A DNA stretch of 64,000 nucleotides from Janthinobacterium psychrotolerans (GCF_001677885.1 NZ_LOCQ01000051.1:124001-188000), one strand, 5' to 3'; positions 1 through 8,812 are shown, numbered from the stretch's first letter. Program-made: numbers and translations. Notes: generated by a model from the letters alone, not told the origin.

Positions 1-1
1 C

Positions 2-2209
2 CTCTCCGAAGAGCAGATGCTGAACTTCCGCAAGGAAGTCGACGGCAAGGGCTTGTCGTCGTACCCGCACCCGAAACTGATGCCTGACTTCTGGCAGTTC
101 CCGACCGTGTCGATGGGCCTGGGCCCGCACATGGCGATCTACCAGGCGCGCTTCCTGAAATACCTGCACGCACGCGGCATCGCCAAGACCGACAACCGCA
201 AGGTCTGGGCCTTCTGTGGCGACGGCGAGATGGACGAGCCGGAATCCCTGGGCGCGATCGGCCTGGCTGCACGCGACATGCTCGACAACCTGGTCATCGT
301 GGTCAACTGCAACCTGCAGCGCCTGGACGGCCCGGTACGCGGCAACACCAAGATCATCCAGGAACTGGAAGGCGAATTCCGTGGCGCCGGCTGGAACGTG
401 GTCAAGGTCATCTGGGGTCCGGGCTGGGACGCCCTGCTGGCGCAAGACAAGGAAGGCATCCTGCAGCGCGTGATGATGGAAACCGTCGACGGCGAATACC
501 AGAATTACAAAGCGAAAGACGGCGCCTACGTGCGCAAGCACTTCTTCGGCAAGCATCCGAAGCTGCTGGAAATGGTTGCCAACATGACCGACGACGACAT
601 CTGGCGCCTGACCCGTGGCGGCCACGATCCGCACAAGATCTATGCGGCCTTCAAGATCGCCCAGGAACACAAGGGCCAGCCGACCGTCCTCTTGGTAAAA
701 ACCATCAAGGGCTACGGCATGGGCAAGTCCGGCGAAGCGCGCAACACGGCGCACCAGACCAAAAAGCTGGACGACGAAGCCATCAAGGAAATGCGCGACC
801 GTTTCTCGCTGCCGATTCCTGACGACCAGTTGGCCGATATTCCTTTCTTCAAGCCAGCCGACGACGCACCGGAAATGGTCTACCTGCACGAGCGCCGCAA
901 GGCCCTGGGCGGTTACCTGCCGCAGCGCCGCCGACAAGCGGAAGAAACCCTGCCGGTGCCGGCACTGGACGCGTTCAAGAACGTGCTCGACGCGACGCCA
1001 GAAGGCCGTGAAATCTCGACCACGCAAGCGTTCGTGCGCGTCATTTCCACCCTGCTGAAAGACCCGACCCTGGGCCAGCGCGTGGTGCCTATCCTGGTCG
1101 ATGAATCGCGTACCTTCGGCATGGAAGGCCTGTTCCGCCAGATCGGCATCTACAATCCGAAAGGCCAGCTGTACGAGCCGGTCGACAAGGACCAGGTGAT
1201 GTACTACCGCGAAGACAAGGCCGGCCAGATCCTGCAAGAGGGCATCAACGAAGCGGGCGGCATGAGCTCGTGGATCGCCGCGGCGACGTCGTACTCGACC
1301 AACGACCGCATCATGATCCCGTTCTACACCTTCTACTCGATGTTCGGCTTCCAGCGCATCGGCGACCAGGTGTGGGCATCGGCCGACATGCGCGCCCGTG
1401 GCTTCCTGATGGGCGGCACCGCCGGCCGTACCACGCTGAACGGCGAAGGCCTGCAGCACGAAGATGGCCACAGCCATATTTTTGCCGCCACCATCCCGAC
1501 CTGCATGCCGTACGATCCGACCTTCAGCCATGAAGTCGCCGTCATCATCCAGGACGGCCTGCGCCGCATGATCGCCAACCAGGAAGATGTGTTCTACTAC
1601 ATCACGATCATGAACGAGAACTACGCCCAGCCAGGCCTGAAACCGGGCCAGGAAGAAGGCATCCTGAAAGGCATGTACAAGCTGCAGGAAGGCAGTGCGG
1701 ACGCCAAGCTGCGCGTGCAGCTGATCGGTTGCGGCACCATCCTGCGCGAATCGATCTTCGCCGCCGAGTTGTTGCAGAACGACTGGGGTGTGGCCGCCGA
1801 TGTCTGGTCGGCGCCGTCGCTGACCCTGGTGGCGCGCGATGGCCAGGATGCAGAGCGCTGGAACATGGTCAACCCGTCGAAAGAGCAGCGCGTGCCGTAC
1901 GTGACGTCGCTGTTGCAAAACACCGACGGCCCGATCGTCGCCACCACCGACTACATGCGCGCGTTTGCAGAACAGATCCGCGCCTTCATGCCGAAAGACC
2001 GCACCTACAAAGTGCTGGGTACCGACGGCTTTGGCCGCTCGGACAGCCGCGCCAAGCTGCGCGAGTTCTTCGAAGTGAACCGTTATTATGTCACCGTGGC
2101 CGCGCTCAAATCGCTGGCTGACGAAGGCAAGATCGACGTGTCGGTCGTGGAGCAGGCGATCGCCAAGTATGGCATCGACGCCAACAAACCGAATCCGGTG
2201 ACCCAGTAA
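2..2209 (+). CDS. aceE: Pyruvate dehydrogenase E1 component, 3' part (5' end outside window)
   Basis: E1 decarboxylates pyruvate with thiamine diphosphate and passes the acetyl group to lipoyl domains of E2 in the cytoplasmic pyruvate dehydrogenase complex. The reading frame is open from the window edge (LSEEQ precedes the first Met at nt 17), so about 735 codons of a protein usually near 890-900 residues are present. The ThDP-binding signature starts GDGEMDEPESLG (nt 218 onward) and ends in VVNCN about 30 residues later. This is the homodimeric AceE type, not the alpha/beta type. aceF follows after about 96 bp and lpdA follows aceF, so the three probably form one operon. Identity is secure; only the N-terminal 150-165 residues are missing. 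Confidence 0.97.
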   Translation, partial: LSEEQMLNFRKEVDGKGLSSYPHPKLMPDFWQFPTVSMGLGPHMAIYQARFLKYLHARGIAKTDNRKVWAFCGDGEMDEPESLGAIGLAARDMLDNLVIVVNCNLQRLDGPVRGNTKIIQELEGEFRGAGWNVVKVIWGPGWDALLAQDKEGILQRVMMETVDGEYQNYKAKDGAYVRKHFFGKHPKLLEMVANMTDDDIWRLTRGGHDPHKIYAAFKIAQEHKGQPTVLLVKTIKGYGMGKSGEARNTAHQTKKLDDEAIKEMRDRFSLPIPDDQLADIPFFKPADDAPEMVYLHERRKALGGYLPQRRRQAEETLPVPALDAFKNVLDATPEGREISTTQAFVRVISTLLKDPTLGQRVVPILVDESRTFGMEGLFRQIGIYNPKGQLYEPVDKDQVMYYREDKAGQILQEGINEAGGMSSWIAAATSYSTNDRIMIPFYTFYSMFGFQRIGDQVWASADMRARGFLMGGTAGRTTLNGEGLQHEDGHSHIFAATIPTCMPYDPTFSHEVAVIIQDGLRRMIANQEDVFYYITIMNENYAQPGLKPGQEEGILKGMYKLQEGSADAKLRVQLIGCGTILRESIFAAELLQNDWGVAADVWSAPSLTLVARDGQDAERWNMVNPSKEQRVPYVTSLLQNTDGPIVATTDYMRAFAEQIRAFMPKDRTYKVLGTDGFGRSDSRAKLREFFEVNRYYVTVAALKSLADEGKIDVSVVEQAIAKYGIDANKPNPVTQ

Positions 2210-2305
2210 TCGTTAAAGGGATTCCCGATCACGCCAGGGCAGTGCGCATGCGCCGCCCTGGCGTGTCTGCGGGTCCATCTGACACATAAAATAACGGAGC
2301 AAGCT

Positions 2306-3976
2306 ATGAGCATTGTGGAAGTCAAAGTCCCGGATATCGGCGATTTCAAGGAAGTCGAGATTATCGAATTGATGGTCAAGCCAGGTGACACGGTCAAGGT
2401 CGACCAGTCCCTGATCACGGTCGAATCGGACAAGGCCAGCATGGAAATTCCATCGAGCCACGCCGGTGTCGTCAAGGAATTGAAGGTCAATGTCGGCGAC
2501 AAGATTGCCGAAGGTTCGCTGGTGCTGCTGCTGGAAGTGGCCGATGATGCTTCCGCGCCGGCACCTGCCGCCGCTGCCGCGCCTGCCGCTGAAGCCGCGC
2601 CTGCCGCCGCTCCTGCGCCAGCTGCCGCCGCACCAGCACCAGCAGCCGCCGGCGGTCTGGTCGAAGTGACCGTGCCCGATATCGGCGACTTCAAGGAAGT
2701 CGAAGTCATCGAGCTGATGGTCAAGGTCGGCGACACCATCGCCGTCGAACAGTCGCTGTTGACGGTCGAATCGGACAAGGCCAGCATGGAAATTCCATCG
2801 AGCCACGCCGGTGTCGTCAAGGAACTGAAAGTCAAGGTCGGCGACAAGGTGGCCAAGGGTTCTCTGGTACTGGTGGTGGAAACCACCGGTGGCGCCGCCG
2901 CGCCAGCCGCTGCCGCCGCACCGGCGCAAGCCGCTGCCGCACCGGCCGCAGCCACCGCTTCGGCACCCGCGCCTGCCGCTGCTGCTCCTGCAGCCGCAGC
3001 TCCTGCAGCCGCGCCGGCGGCGCCTGCCGTCAACGGCAAGCTGGCGCACGCCTCGCCATCGATCCGCAAGTTCGCGCGCGAACTGGGCGTGGAACTGGCC
3101 CGCGTCGGCGGTTCCGGTCCAAAAGGCCGCATCACCCAGGAAGACGTGCAGAACTTCGTCAAGGGCGTGATGTCGGGCGCGGTTGCCGCGCCAAATGCGC
3201 CGGTTGCCGCCAAGGGCGGTTCGGGCGTCGGCCTGGACCTGCTGCCATGGCCGTCGCTGGACTTCGCCAGGTTCGGTGCCACCGAATTGCTGCCGCTGTC
3301 GCGCATCAAGAAAATCTCGGGCCCGAACCTGCACCGCAACTGGGTCATGATCCCGCACGTCACGCAGTTCGACGAAGCGGACGTCACCGACCTCGAAGCG
3401 TTCCGCGTCGACACCAACGCGGCCAATGCCAAGAACAAGGATGCGGCCAAGCTGACCATGCTGGCCTTCGTCATCAAGGCTTGCGTCGCGGCGCTGAAGA
3501 AATTCCCGGCGTTTAATTCGTCGCTGGACGCCAAGGGCGAAAACCTGATCCTCAAGCAGTACTACAACATCGGCTTTGCGGCCGACACGCCGAATGGCCT
3601 GGTGGTGCCGGTGATCAAGAACGCCGACCAGAAATCGGTCTCGCAGATCGCCAAGGAGATGACCGACCTGTCGCTGCAGGCGCGCGAAGGCAAGCTGAAA
3701 CCGGCCGACATGCAGGGCGCCAGCTTCACCATCTCGTCGCTGGGCGGCATCGGCGGCACGCATTTCACGCCGATCGTCAATGCACCCGAAGTGGCGATCC
3801 TGGGCCTGTCGAAAGCCTCGATCAAGCCGGTATGGGACGGCAAGGCCTTCCAGCCACGCTTGATGATGGGCACCTCGCTGTCGTACGACCACCGCGTGGT
3901 CGACGGCGCGATGGGCGCGCGATTCTCGGTGTACCTCGGCGAAGTGCTGGCCGACATGCGCAAAATTCTGCTGTAA
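2306..3976 (+). CDS. aceF: Dihydrolipoamide acetyltransferase (E2) with two lipoyl domains
   Basis: Core E2 of pyruvate dehydrogenase, which transfers acetyl from lipoamide to CoA. The order along the 556 residues is: lipoyl domain 1 (about 1-78, lipoyl-lysine K43 in SDKAS); an Ala/Pro-rich swinging linker; lipoyl domain 2 (about 118-192, K158 in SDKAS); a second Ala/Pro linker; a peripheral-subunit-binding domain (about 248-285, [15 protein letters not shown]); and the acetyltransferase domain ending in the catalytic motif DHRVVDG (H529, D533). E. coli AceF has three lipoyl domains, so two is a common variant. The ATG at 2306 follows an ACGGAGCAAGCT leader with a GGAG ribosome site. The lipoyl domain DNA is partly identical between the two copies (see findings). 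Confidence 0.97.
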   Translation: MSIVEVKVPDIGDFKEVEIIELMVKPGDTVKVDQSLITVESDKASMEIPSSHAGVVKELKVNVGDKIAEGSLVLLLEVADDASAPAPAAAAAPAAEAAPAAAPAPAAAAPAPAAAGGLVEVTVPDIGDFKEVEVIELMVKVGDTIAVEQSLLTVESDKASMEIPSSHAGVVKELKVKVGDKVAKGSLVLVVETTGGAAAPAAAAAPAQAAAAPAAATASAPAPAAAAPAAAAPAAAPAAPAVNGKLAHASPSIRKFARELGVELARVGGSGPKGRITQEDVQNFVKGVMSGAVAAPNAPVAAKGGSGVGLDLLPWPSLDFARFGATELLPLSRIKKISGPNLHRNWVMIPHVTQFDEADVTDLEAFRVDTNAANAKNKDAAKLTMLAFVIKACVAALKKFPAFNSSLDAKGENLILKQYYNIGFAADTPNGLVVPVIKNADQKSVSQIAKEMTDLSLQAREGKLKPADMQGASFTISSLGGIGGTHFTPIVNAPEVAILGLSKASIKPVWDGKAFQPRLMMGTSLSYDHRVVDGAMGARFSVYLGEVLADMRKILL

Positions 3977-3985
3977 GGAGCGACT

Positions 3986-5779
3986 ATGAGCACAGTAGAG
4001 GTAAAAGTACCGAATATCGGCGACTTCAAGGAAGTCGAAGTGATCGAGCTGATGGTCAAGGTCGGCGACACCATCAAGGTGGACCAGTCCTTGATTACCG
4101 TTGAATCGGACAAGGCCAGCATGGAGATTCCTTCGACCCACGCCGGCGTGGTCAAGGAAGTCAAGGTCAAGGTCGGCGACAAGATCGCCGAAGGCAGCGC
4201 GCTGCTGGTGGTGGAAGCGGCTGAAGGCGCGGCTGCTGTTGCGGCGCCTGCACCGGCTGCGGCTGCTCCGGCTGCCGCTGCTCCGGCTCCGGCGGCAGCG
4301 CCTGTGCCTGCGCCAGCCGCTGCCGCCATCCCGGCCGGCAGCTACTCGGGCCAGGTCGATATCACCGTCGACATGATGGTGCTGGGCGGCGGTCCTGGCG
4401 GCTATTCGGCCGCCTTCCGCGCGGCCGACCTGGGATTGACCACGGCCATCGTCGAGCGCTATGCGACCCTGGGCGGCGTGTGTCTGAACGTCGGCTGCAT
4501 CCCGTCGAAAGCGCTGCTGCACGTGGCATCCGTGATCGACGAGACGGCGCACATGGGCAATACCGGCGTGACGTTTGCCAAGCCGACCATCGACATCGAC
4601 CAGGTCCGTGCGTACAAGGAAGGCGTGATCAAGAACATGACGGGCGGCCTGGCCGGCATGGCCAAGGCGCGCAAGACGCAAGTGGTCACCGGCGTGGGCC
4701 AGTTCCTGTCCGCCAACCACATTGAAGTGACCGGCACCGACGGCACCAAAAAAGTGGTGCAGTTCAAGCAGGCGATCATCGCCGCCGGTTCGTCGGTGGT
4801 GAAACTGCCATTCGTGCCGGAAGATCCGCGCATCGTCGATTCGACCGGTGCGCTGGAACTGCGCCAGATCCCGAAACGCATGCTGGTCATCGGCGGCGGC
4901 ATCATCGGCCTGGAAATGGCCACCGTGTATTCGACTTTCGGCGCGCGCATCGACGTGGTCGAAATGATGGACGGCCTGATGCAGGGCGCCGACCGCGACG
5001 CCGTCAAGGTGTGGCAGAAGTTCAACGAGAAGCGCTTCGACAACATCATGACCAAGACCAGGACGGTCGCGGTGGAAGCGCTGCCGGAAGGCATCAAGGT
5101 CACCTTCGAAGCGGCCGAAGCCGGTGCCACCGCGCCGGCGCCACAGATCTACGACCTGGTGCTCGTCGCGGTGGGCCGCAGCCCGAACGGCAAGAAGATC
5201 GCCGCCGACAAGGCCGGCGTGACGGTGACCGACCGCGGCTTCATCGAAGTCGACAGCCAGATGCGCACCAACGTGCCGAACATCTTCGCCATCGGCGACC
5301 TGGTCGGCCAGCCGATGCTGGCGCACAAGGCCGTGCACGAAGCCCATGTGGCGGCGGAAGCGGCCGCTGGCCAGAAGTCGCACTTCGACGTCAAGGTGAT
5401 CCCATCGGTCGCCTACACGGATCCGGAAGTGGCATGGGCCGGCATCACCGAAGACGAAGCCAAGGCCAAGGGCATCAAGGTCGAGAAGGGCCACTTCCCG
5501 TGGGCCGCCTCGGGCCGCGCTGTCGCCAACGGCCGCGCCGAAGGCTTCACCAAGCTGCTGTTCGACGCTGAAACCCACCGCATCATCGGCGGCACCATCG
5601 TTGGCACCCACGCCGGCGACATGATCGGCGAGATCGCCCTGGCGATCGAAATGGGCTGCGACGGCACCGACATCGGCAAGACCATCCATCCTCACCCGAC
5701 CCTGGGCGAATCGATCGGCATGGCGGCGGAAGTATACGAAGGCGTGTGCACCGACTTGCCGCCACCGCGCAAGCGTTGA
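3986..5779 (+). CDS. lpdA: Dihydrolipoamide dehydrogenase (E3) with N-terminal lipoyl domain
   Basis: FAD-dependent E3 that reoxidises dihydrolipoamide with NAD+. At 597 residues it is about 120 longer than a plain E3, because residues 1-80 are a complete lipoyl domain (K43 in SDKAS) followed by an Ala/Pro linker to about residue 116. The flavin domain has GGGPGGYSAA (134-143), the redox disulfide GGVCLNVGCIPSK (C166, C171), and the C-terminal catalytic HPHPTLGE (568-575). The start lies 9 bp after the aceF stop and is preceded by TAAGGAG. Lipoyl-E3 fusions in the pdh operon are known from betaproteobacteria and Neisseria. A strong terminator follows. Confidence 0.97.
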   Translation: MSTVEVKVPNIGDFKEVEVIELMVKVGDTIKVDQSLITVESDKASMEIPSTHAGVVKEVKVKVGDKIAEGSALLVVEAAEGAAAVAAPAPAAAAPAAAAPAPAAAPVPAPAAAAIPAGSYSGQVDITVDMMVLGGGPGGYSAAFRAADLGLTTAIVERYATLGGVCLNVGCIPSKALLHVASVIDETAHMGNTGVTFAKPTIDIDQVRAYKEGVIKNMTGGLAGMAKARKTQVVTGVGQFLSANHIEVTGTDGTKKVVQFKQAIIAAGSSVVKLPFVPEDPRIVDSTGALELRQIPKRMLVIGGGIIGLEMATVYSTFGARIDVVEMMDGLMQGADRDAVKVWQKFNEKRFDNIMTKTRTVAVEALPEGIKVTFEAAEAGATAPAPQIYDLVLVAVGRSPNGKKIAADKAGVTVTDRGFIEVDSQMRTNVPNIFAIGDLVGQPMLAHKAVHEAHVAAEAAAGQKSHFDVKVIPSVAYTDPEVAWAGITEDEAKAKGIKVEKGHFPWAASGRAVANGRAEGFTKLLFDAETHRIIGGTIVGTHAGDMIGEIALAIEMGCDGTDIGKTIHPHPTLGESIGMAAEVYEGVCTDLPPPRKR

Positions 5780-5797
5780 TTTCAAGGCTGTGCATGC

Positions 5798-5829
5798 AAA
5801 AAAACCCGCAAGCGATTGCGGGTTTTTTT
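5798..5829 (+). terminator. Intrinsic terminator of the pdh operon
   Basis: A perfect 7-bp stem (CCCGCAA / TTGCGGG, loop GCGA) is flanked by an A-run and followed by a run of T. It starts about 20 bp after the lpdA stop. The A and T runs make it potentially bidirectional, so it may also end transcription of the opposing membrane-protein gene. Confidence 0.92.
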
Positions 5830-5853
5830 ATGGGCAGAATGCCGGGGCAGTGC

Positions 5854-5953
5854 GTAGGTCGGATTAGCGAGGCCTTGCCTCGCGTAATCCGACAACACCG
5901 TTGGCGCCAACAATGTTGTCGGATTACGGTCCTGCGGACCTAATCCGACCTAC
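5854..5953. repeat. REP-type palindromic repeat, two hairpins (locus 1 of 3)
   Basis: Two inverted hairpin units face each other. Unit 1 runs from GTAGGTCGGATTAGCG to CGCGTAATCCGAC with an AGGC/GCCT inner stem. Unit 2 runs from GTTGTCGGATTACGG to CCTAATCCGACCTAC. The shared core TCGGATTA/TAATCCGA and the spacer word CAATGTTGTCGG recur at 54.3 kb and 62.8 kb. It sits between the convergent lpdA and the membrane-protein gene and overlaps the last codons of the latter. Confidence 0.9.
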
Positions 5954-6587
5954 GTTCCTCGCTTTCGCGGACCTCGCGCAGCGACGCCGACGCCGAACCG
6001 ACAAGCAAAATGATATACGCGTTCATCTCCAGCAGTTCTTCCATGAAGCCCGAATCCTGTGCCGACAGCGAGTCGAACTTTTTCTTGTCGAAGGGCCAGC
6101 CGGACGCCATCAGTACGGCGCCGCACAGGGCGGTGATGATGACCGGGGTGGCCAGCAGCTGCCAGCGCAGTGCCCAGATGCCGCGTATGCGCGAGGCGAA
6201 GGTGACCAGGTAGATCACCCAGCAGCTCCAGCCGATGCCGCGCAGGACATGCTCGGCCCAGGGCCAGAACTGGTTGCCCGGTGCGCCGAAGTCGCGGAAG
6301 ACCACTTCGCGCAGCAGGAAGGAATACATCAGCAGCGACAGGCCGGCGTGCAGCATGAAGCCCACGCTTTTCTTGTCGAGCTTGCTGGCGCGCCAGCCAT
6401 GCACGAGGAAAGCCAGCAGCAGGGCCACGGACTGGATGTTTTCCATCAACTGGTTTTCATCGGCCAGGTGCGGGTCGTGGCCATAGCCGACCCAGCAGGC
6501 GAGCGACAGGGTGGCCAGGAAGCCGAGCAGCGCGGCCACGCTACGGCCGGGACGGCTGGCGGGAATGCCAAGTGTATTAATTAACAT
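5940..6587 (-). CDS. Multi-spanning membrane protein of unknown function
   Basis: About 215 residues with several hydrophobic segments: one near the N-terminus (VAALLGFLATLSLACWVG), one around VALLLAFLVHGW, then GLSLLMYSFLL, WVIYLVTF, LATPVIITALCGAVLMA and AYIILLVGSA, so about six membrane spans. I do not recognise a family. The chosen start gives MLINTLGIPASR; an in-frame ATG 33 bp upstream (6620) is possible and neither has a good ribosome site. The last codons (RRSD and the TAG stop) lie inside the REP repeat, so the repeat supplies the C-terminus. It is transcribed alone and toward lpdA. Confidence 0.75.
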   Translation of the reverse strand: MLINTLGIPASRPGRSVAALLGFLATLSLACWVGYGHDPHLADENQLMENIQSVALLLAFLVHGWRASKLDKKSVGFMLHAGLSLLMYSFLLREVVFRDFGAPGNQFWPWAEHVLRGIGWSCWVIYLVTFASRIRGIWALRWQLLATPVIITALCGAVLMASGWPFDKKKFDSLSAQDSGFMEELLEMNAYIILLVGSASASLREVRESEERRSD

Positions 6588-6797
6588 TATTTTATGGTTG
6601 CAACATTGGGGAGCAAACAACTATACACGCGATCATGCGCGCACACTTGCCGCTGGTGAAAATTGGAGAGTATTGCTCCATGGAAAAAATGGCACAATAC
6701 ACGTCCCAGGCGAGGTTTCGCTGTGCTTGACCAAGTGGTGCGATTGTCAATTGTGGGTCTCCGGTCAAGCTGACTGTGATGAGAAAATAGTGCAACG

Positions 6798-7952
6798 ATG
6801 AAAAAATTTACCGCCCTCCATCTTGCTGACGTGCGCCTGCGCCATGGCGACGAACAAGTCCACGCCCCCGTGCTGCATGCCCTGTTCCAGGATCTGGTCG
6901 CCTTGCGCGAGGCGGGCAAGCAGATCGATGCGATCTTCTTTACGGGCGAACTGGTGGCGCGTGATGCCTGCGCCGCCACCACGCCCGGCTATGTCTACGA
7001 ATACCTGCTGCGCCCGCTGCTGCAGGCGGCCAGCGCGCCGGGTGCGCGCTTTTACCTGGTGCCAGGCAGCCGCGCGCACGCTGGCATGGCCGTTGCCACC
7101 GCGCATAGCGGCTTCAGCTTTTTTTCCGCCGGTGAGCAGGCGTCCAGCGATCAGCGCGCGCGGTACAAGAATATCCATGCCGTATTCCACGGCAACAGCC
7201 ATACCGGCGACAGCCGTTCGCTGATGAAATCGCTGGCCATTCTGTACAAGAGCTGCCCGGGCAGCCTGTATGGCGGCCCGGCGCAACGCGCCGCCTATGC
7301 CTTGCTCGACTTCGATGCCGATGTACCCGCCGCGCAGTGGCGCGTGGCCGTGCACGAATTCGACGAAGCGGGCAAGGTTTTCGGCCTGTCGGTGCTGTAC
7401 ACGCCGAATGGCCAGGACACGGCCGAACGCGACGCCGCCCATGTGTTTTCCGCCTTGCTGCCGCGGCTGGCTGCCGACAGCGCGTATCTCGATGGCCTGC
7501 TGGGCAAGCGGACGCCGGCACAGTGTGACGAGCCCGGCGATCCGCAGGCGGCGCGCAACTTCCTGATCGAGCTCGCGTTCGTGCTGTTCGACGCCGGCAG
7601 CCTGTTTTTGCAGCAGGATGCGCTGGAACGCTTTGCCGGCGACTATTGCGCCGTCAAGGGCTGGCAGTTGTCCGCGCAACAATGGCTGGCGCCGCTGTAT
7701 GAGCGGGGCCTGTTGCTGCAGGCCGGCGGCCAGGTGGTGTTTGCCTACGATTATTTCCGTACCTATTTCCTGGTGCAGCGCTTTGAAACCTCGTTCGGCC
7801 TGATGCCCTATGGTCCCGAGCGGCGCGATGGCGCGGTGTACGCGCTGCAGCAGGGCGGGGTATCGGCGGCGCGGCCTTTCCTCAACGCCCTCGGTCTCGA
7901 TGCGGAACGCAGCACGCCGCCAGCGGCGCGGCAGGCCTGCAAGCGCTCCTGA
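6798..7952 (+). CDS. Degenerate metallophosphoesterase-like protein with STAND-like C-terminus
   Basis: This is a 384-residue soluble protein. The N-terminal half reads like a calcineurin-type phosphoesterase: FTALHLADVRLR replaces the usual LHLSDLHF, DAIFFTGELV replaces DFIFFTGDI, and YLVPGSRAH replaces VPGNHD. A later SCPGSLYGG...AAYALLDFD resembles the strand that closes such domains in MPE-STAND proteins. Several metal ligands are replaced, so activity is doubtful. The C-terminal part (about 255-370: IELAFVLFDAG, VFAYDYFRTYFLVQRF) resembles the helical region after the NTPase in NACHT/STAND proteins, but there is no Walker A motif between the two parts. The frame is intact. Its stop abuts the stop of the convergent tetR gene. 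Function is unknown and the domain reading is by eye. Confidence 0.7.
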   Translation: MKKFTALHLADVRLRHGDEQVHAPVLHALFQDLVALREAGKQIDAIFFTGELVARDACAATTPGYVYEYLLRPLLQAASAPGARFYLVPGSRAHAGMAVATAHSGFSFFSAGEQASSDQRARYKNIHAVFHGNSHTGDSRSLMKSLAILYKSCPGSLYGGPAQRAAYALLDFDADVPAAQWRVAVHEFDEAGKVFGLSVLYTPNGQDTAERDAAHVFSALLPRLAADSAYLDGLLGKRTPAQCDEPGDPQAARNFLIELAFVLFDAGSLFLQQDALERFAGDYCAVKGWQLSAQQWLAPLYERGLLLQAGGQVVFAYDYFRTYFLVQRFETSFGLMPYGPERRDGAVYALQQGGVSAARPFLNALGLDAERSTPPAARQACKRS

Positions 7953-8675
7953 TCAGGCCGCCGCGTCCTGCAGGGTACCGCGCAGGAACAGATCCAGTCT
8001 GACCGCCACCAGCTTGCGCAGCTGCGCCACGTCGGGCTGGGCCGGCGGCATGAACAGCAGGCGCGACAACTGGTCGCCCAGCAGGCAGTTCAGCAAATGC
8101 ATGGACAGCAGGTCCGGCGTCAGGCCTGGCCGGAACAGCGGCGCGATATCGGGCCGGCTGAAAAAGCGGGTCAGCATGTCGCGCGTCTGGCCCGGTCCCA
8201 CCTTGTAGAACGTTTCCGCCAGTTCAGGATGATTGGCCGCCTCGGCGATCACCATGCGGTTCAGGTGGATGGCGGCCGGCATGGTGACGAGCTGCGTGAA
8301 CAGCAGACCGAAGTCGGCCAGGATGACCGGCAGCGGACGCATGTCGGTTTCCAGCGCCGGCATGGTGGAAAAATACGCCGCGCGTTTCTGCTCCACCACC
8401 GCGTTGAACAAGCCCGATTTACCGCCGAACTTCACATAGATGGTGCGCACGGCCACATGGGCCTGGCGCGCGATCATCTCCAGGCTGACCTTGCCATAGC
8501 CCTTTTCCAGAAACAGGCTGCCCGCCGTATGCAGCAGGTTTTCCGCGCGCGCCTCCATGTCGGCGGCGCGTGGCCGGCCGGCGCTCTTGCCGCAGCAGCC
8601 TTGCTCCATGGTGTCATGGTCGGCGCTGTCGGCAGGGTCGAGGGGAAGGGTGTCGCTGAGGCCTGGCTCGGACAT
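7953..8675 (-). CDS. TetR/AcrR-family transcriptional regulator of the adjacent efflux operon
   Basis: At 240 residues this is slightly longer than typical TetR because of a 35-residue acidic/polar N-terminal tail. The helix-turn-helix domain spans about 39-90: LFLEKGYGKVSLEMIARQA and VAVRTIYVKFGGKSGLF are the classic TetR pattern. The rest is a helical ligand-binding domain of the AcrR type. It is divergent from the efflux operon with 137 bp between the start codons, which hold two matching inverted repeats. Repression of the pump genes, relieved by a ligand, is therefore the likely role (inference). Its TGA stop abuts the opposite-strand stop of the preceding gene in the palindrome TGATCA. 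Confidence 0.92.
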   Translation of the reverse strand: MSEPGLSDTLPLDPADSADHDTMEQGCCGKSAGRPRAADMEARAENLLHTAGSLFLEKGYGKVSLEMIARQAHVAVRTIYVKFGGKSGLFNAVVEQKRAAYFSTMPALETDMRPLPVILADFGLLFTQLVTMPAAIHLNRMVIAEAANHPELAETFYKVGPGQTRDMLTRFFSRPDIAPLFRPGLTPDLLSMHLLNCLLGDQLSRLLFMPPAQPDVAQLRKLVAVRLDLFLRGTLQDAAA

Positions 8676-8727
8676 GGTCTGGGTCTCGTGGAAGGTAAGT
8701 AATGGCTCACACTGTAAGGCAAATTAA

Positions 8728-8749
8728 AATGAAATGCAATCGTTTCATT
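8728..8749. promoter_or_regulatory. Candidate TetR operator O1
   Basis: Inverted repeat AATGAA-N10-TTCATT, extendable to AAATGAAA-N8-TTTCATTT. It lies immediately upstream of the -35 box of the efflux promoter. The same motif with the same 10-bp spacer recurs exactly 50 bp downstream. Confidence 0.7.
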
Positions 8750-8751
8750 TC

Positions 8752-8780
8752 TTGACAAGCGGATTTGTTTGTCCAATAAT
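8752..8780 (+). promoter_or_regulatory. Promoter of the efflux operon
   Basis: TTGACA (8752-8757), 17-bp spacer, AATAAT (8775-8780), a near-consensus sigma-70 promoter reading into the membrane-fusion gene. It is flanked by O1 and overlapped at the -10 by O2. Confidence 0.75.
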
Positions 8781-8799
8781 GAACCTATATCATTTCATT
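8778..8799. promoter_or_regulatory. Candidate TetR operator O2
   Basis: AATGAA-N10-TTCATT, the same arms and spacer as O1. It overlaps the -10 box and the expected transcription start, so occupancy would block initiation. Confidence 0.65.
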
Positions 8800-8812
8800 T
8801 TTGGAGCGCAGC

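Noticed and set aside
2213..5785. 1190-residue open frame on the minus strand opposite aceF and lpdA, and similar long antisense frames (8795-11794, 13271-16708, 54574-56892, 59439-62216)
   Set aside because: Mirror-frame artefacts of high-G+C codon use: rich in His/Asp/Arg/Gly, no family motif, and each lies opposite a well-supported gene.
5901..6584. Plus-strand 227-codon ORF opposite the membrane protein
   Set aside because: Antisense to a frame with clear membrane spans; composition is that of a shadow.
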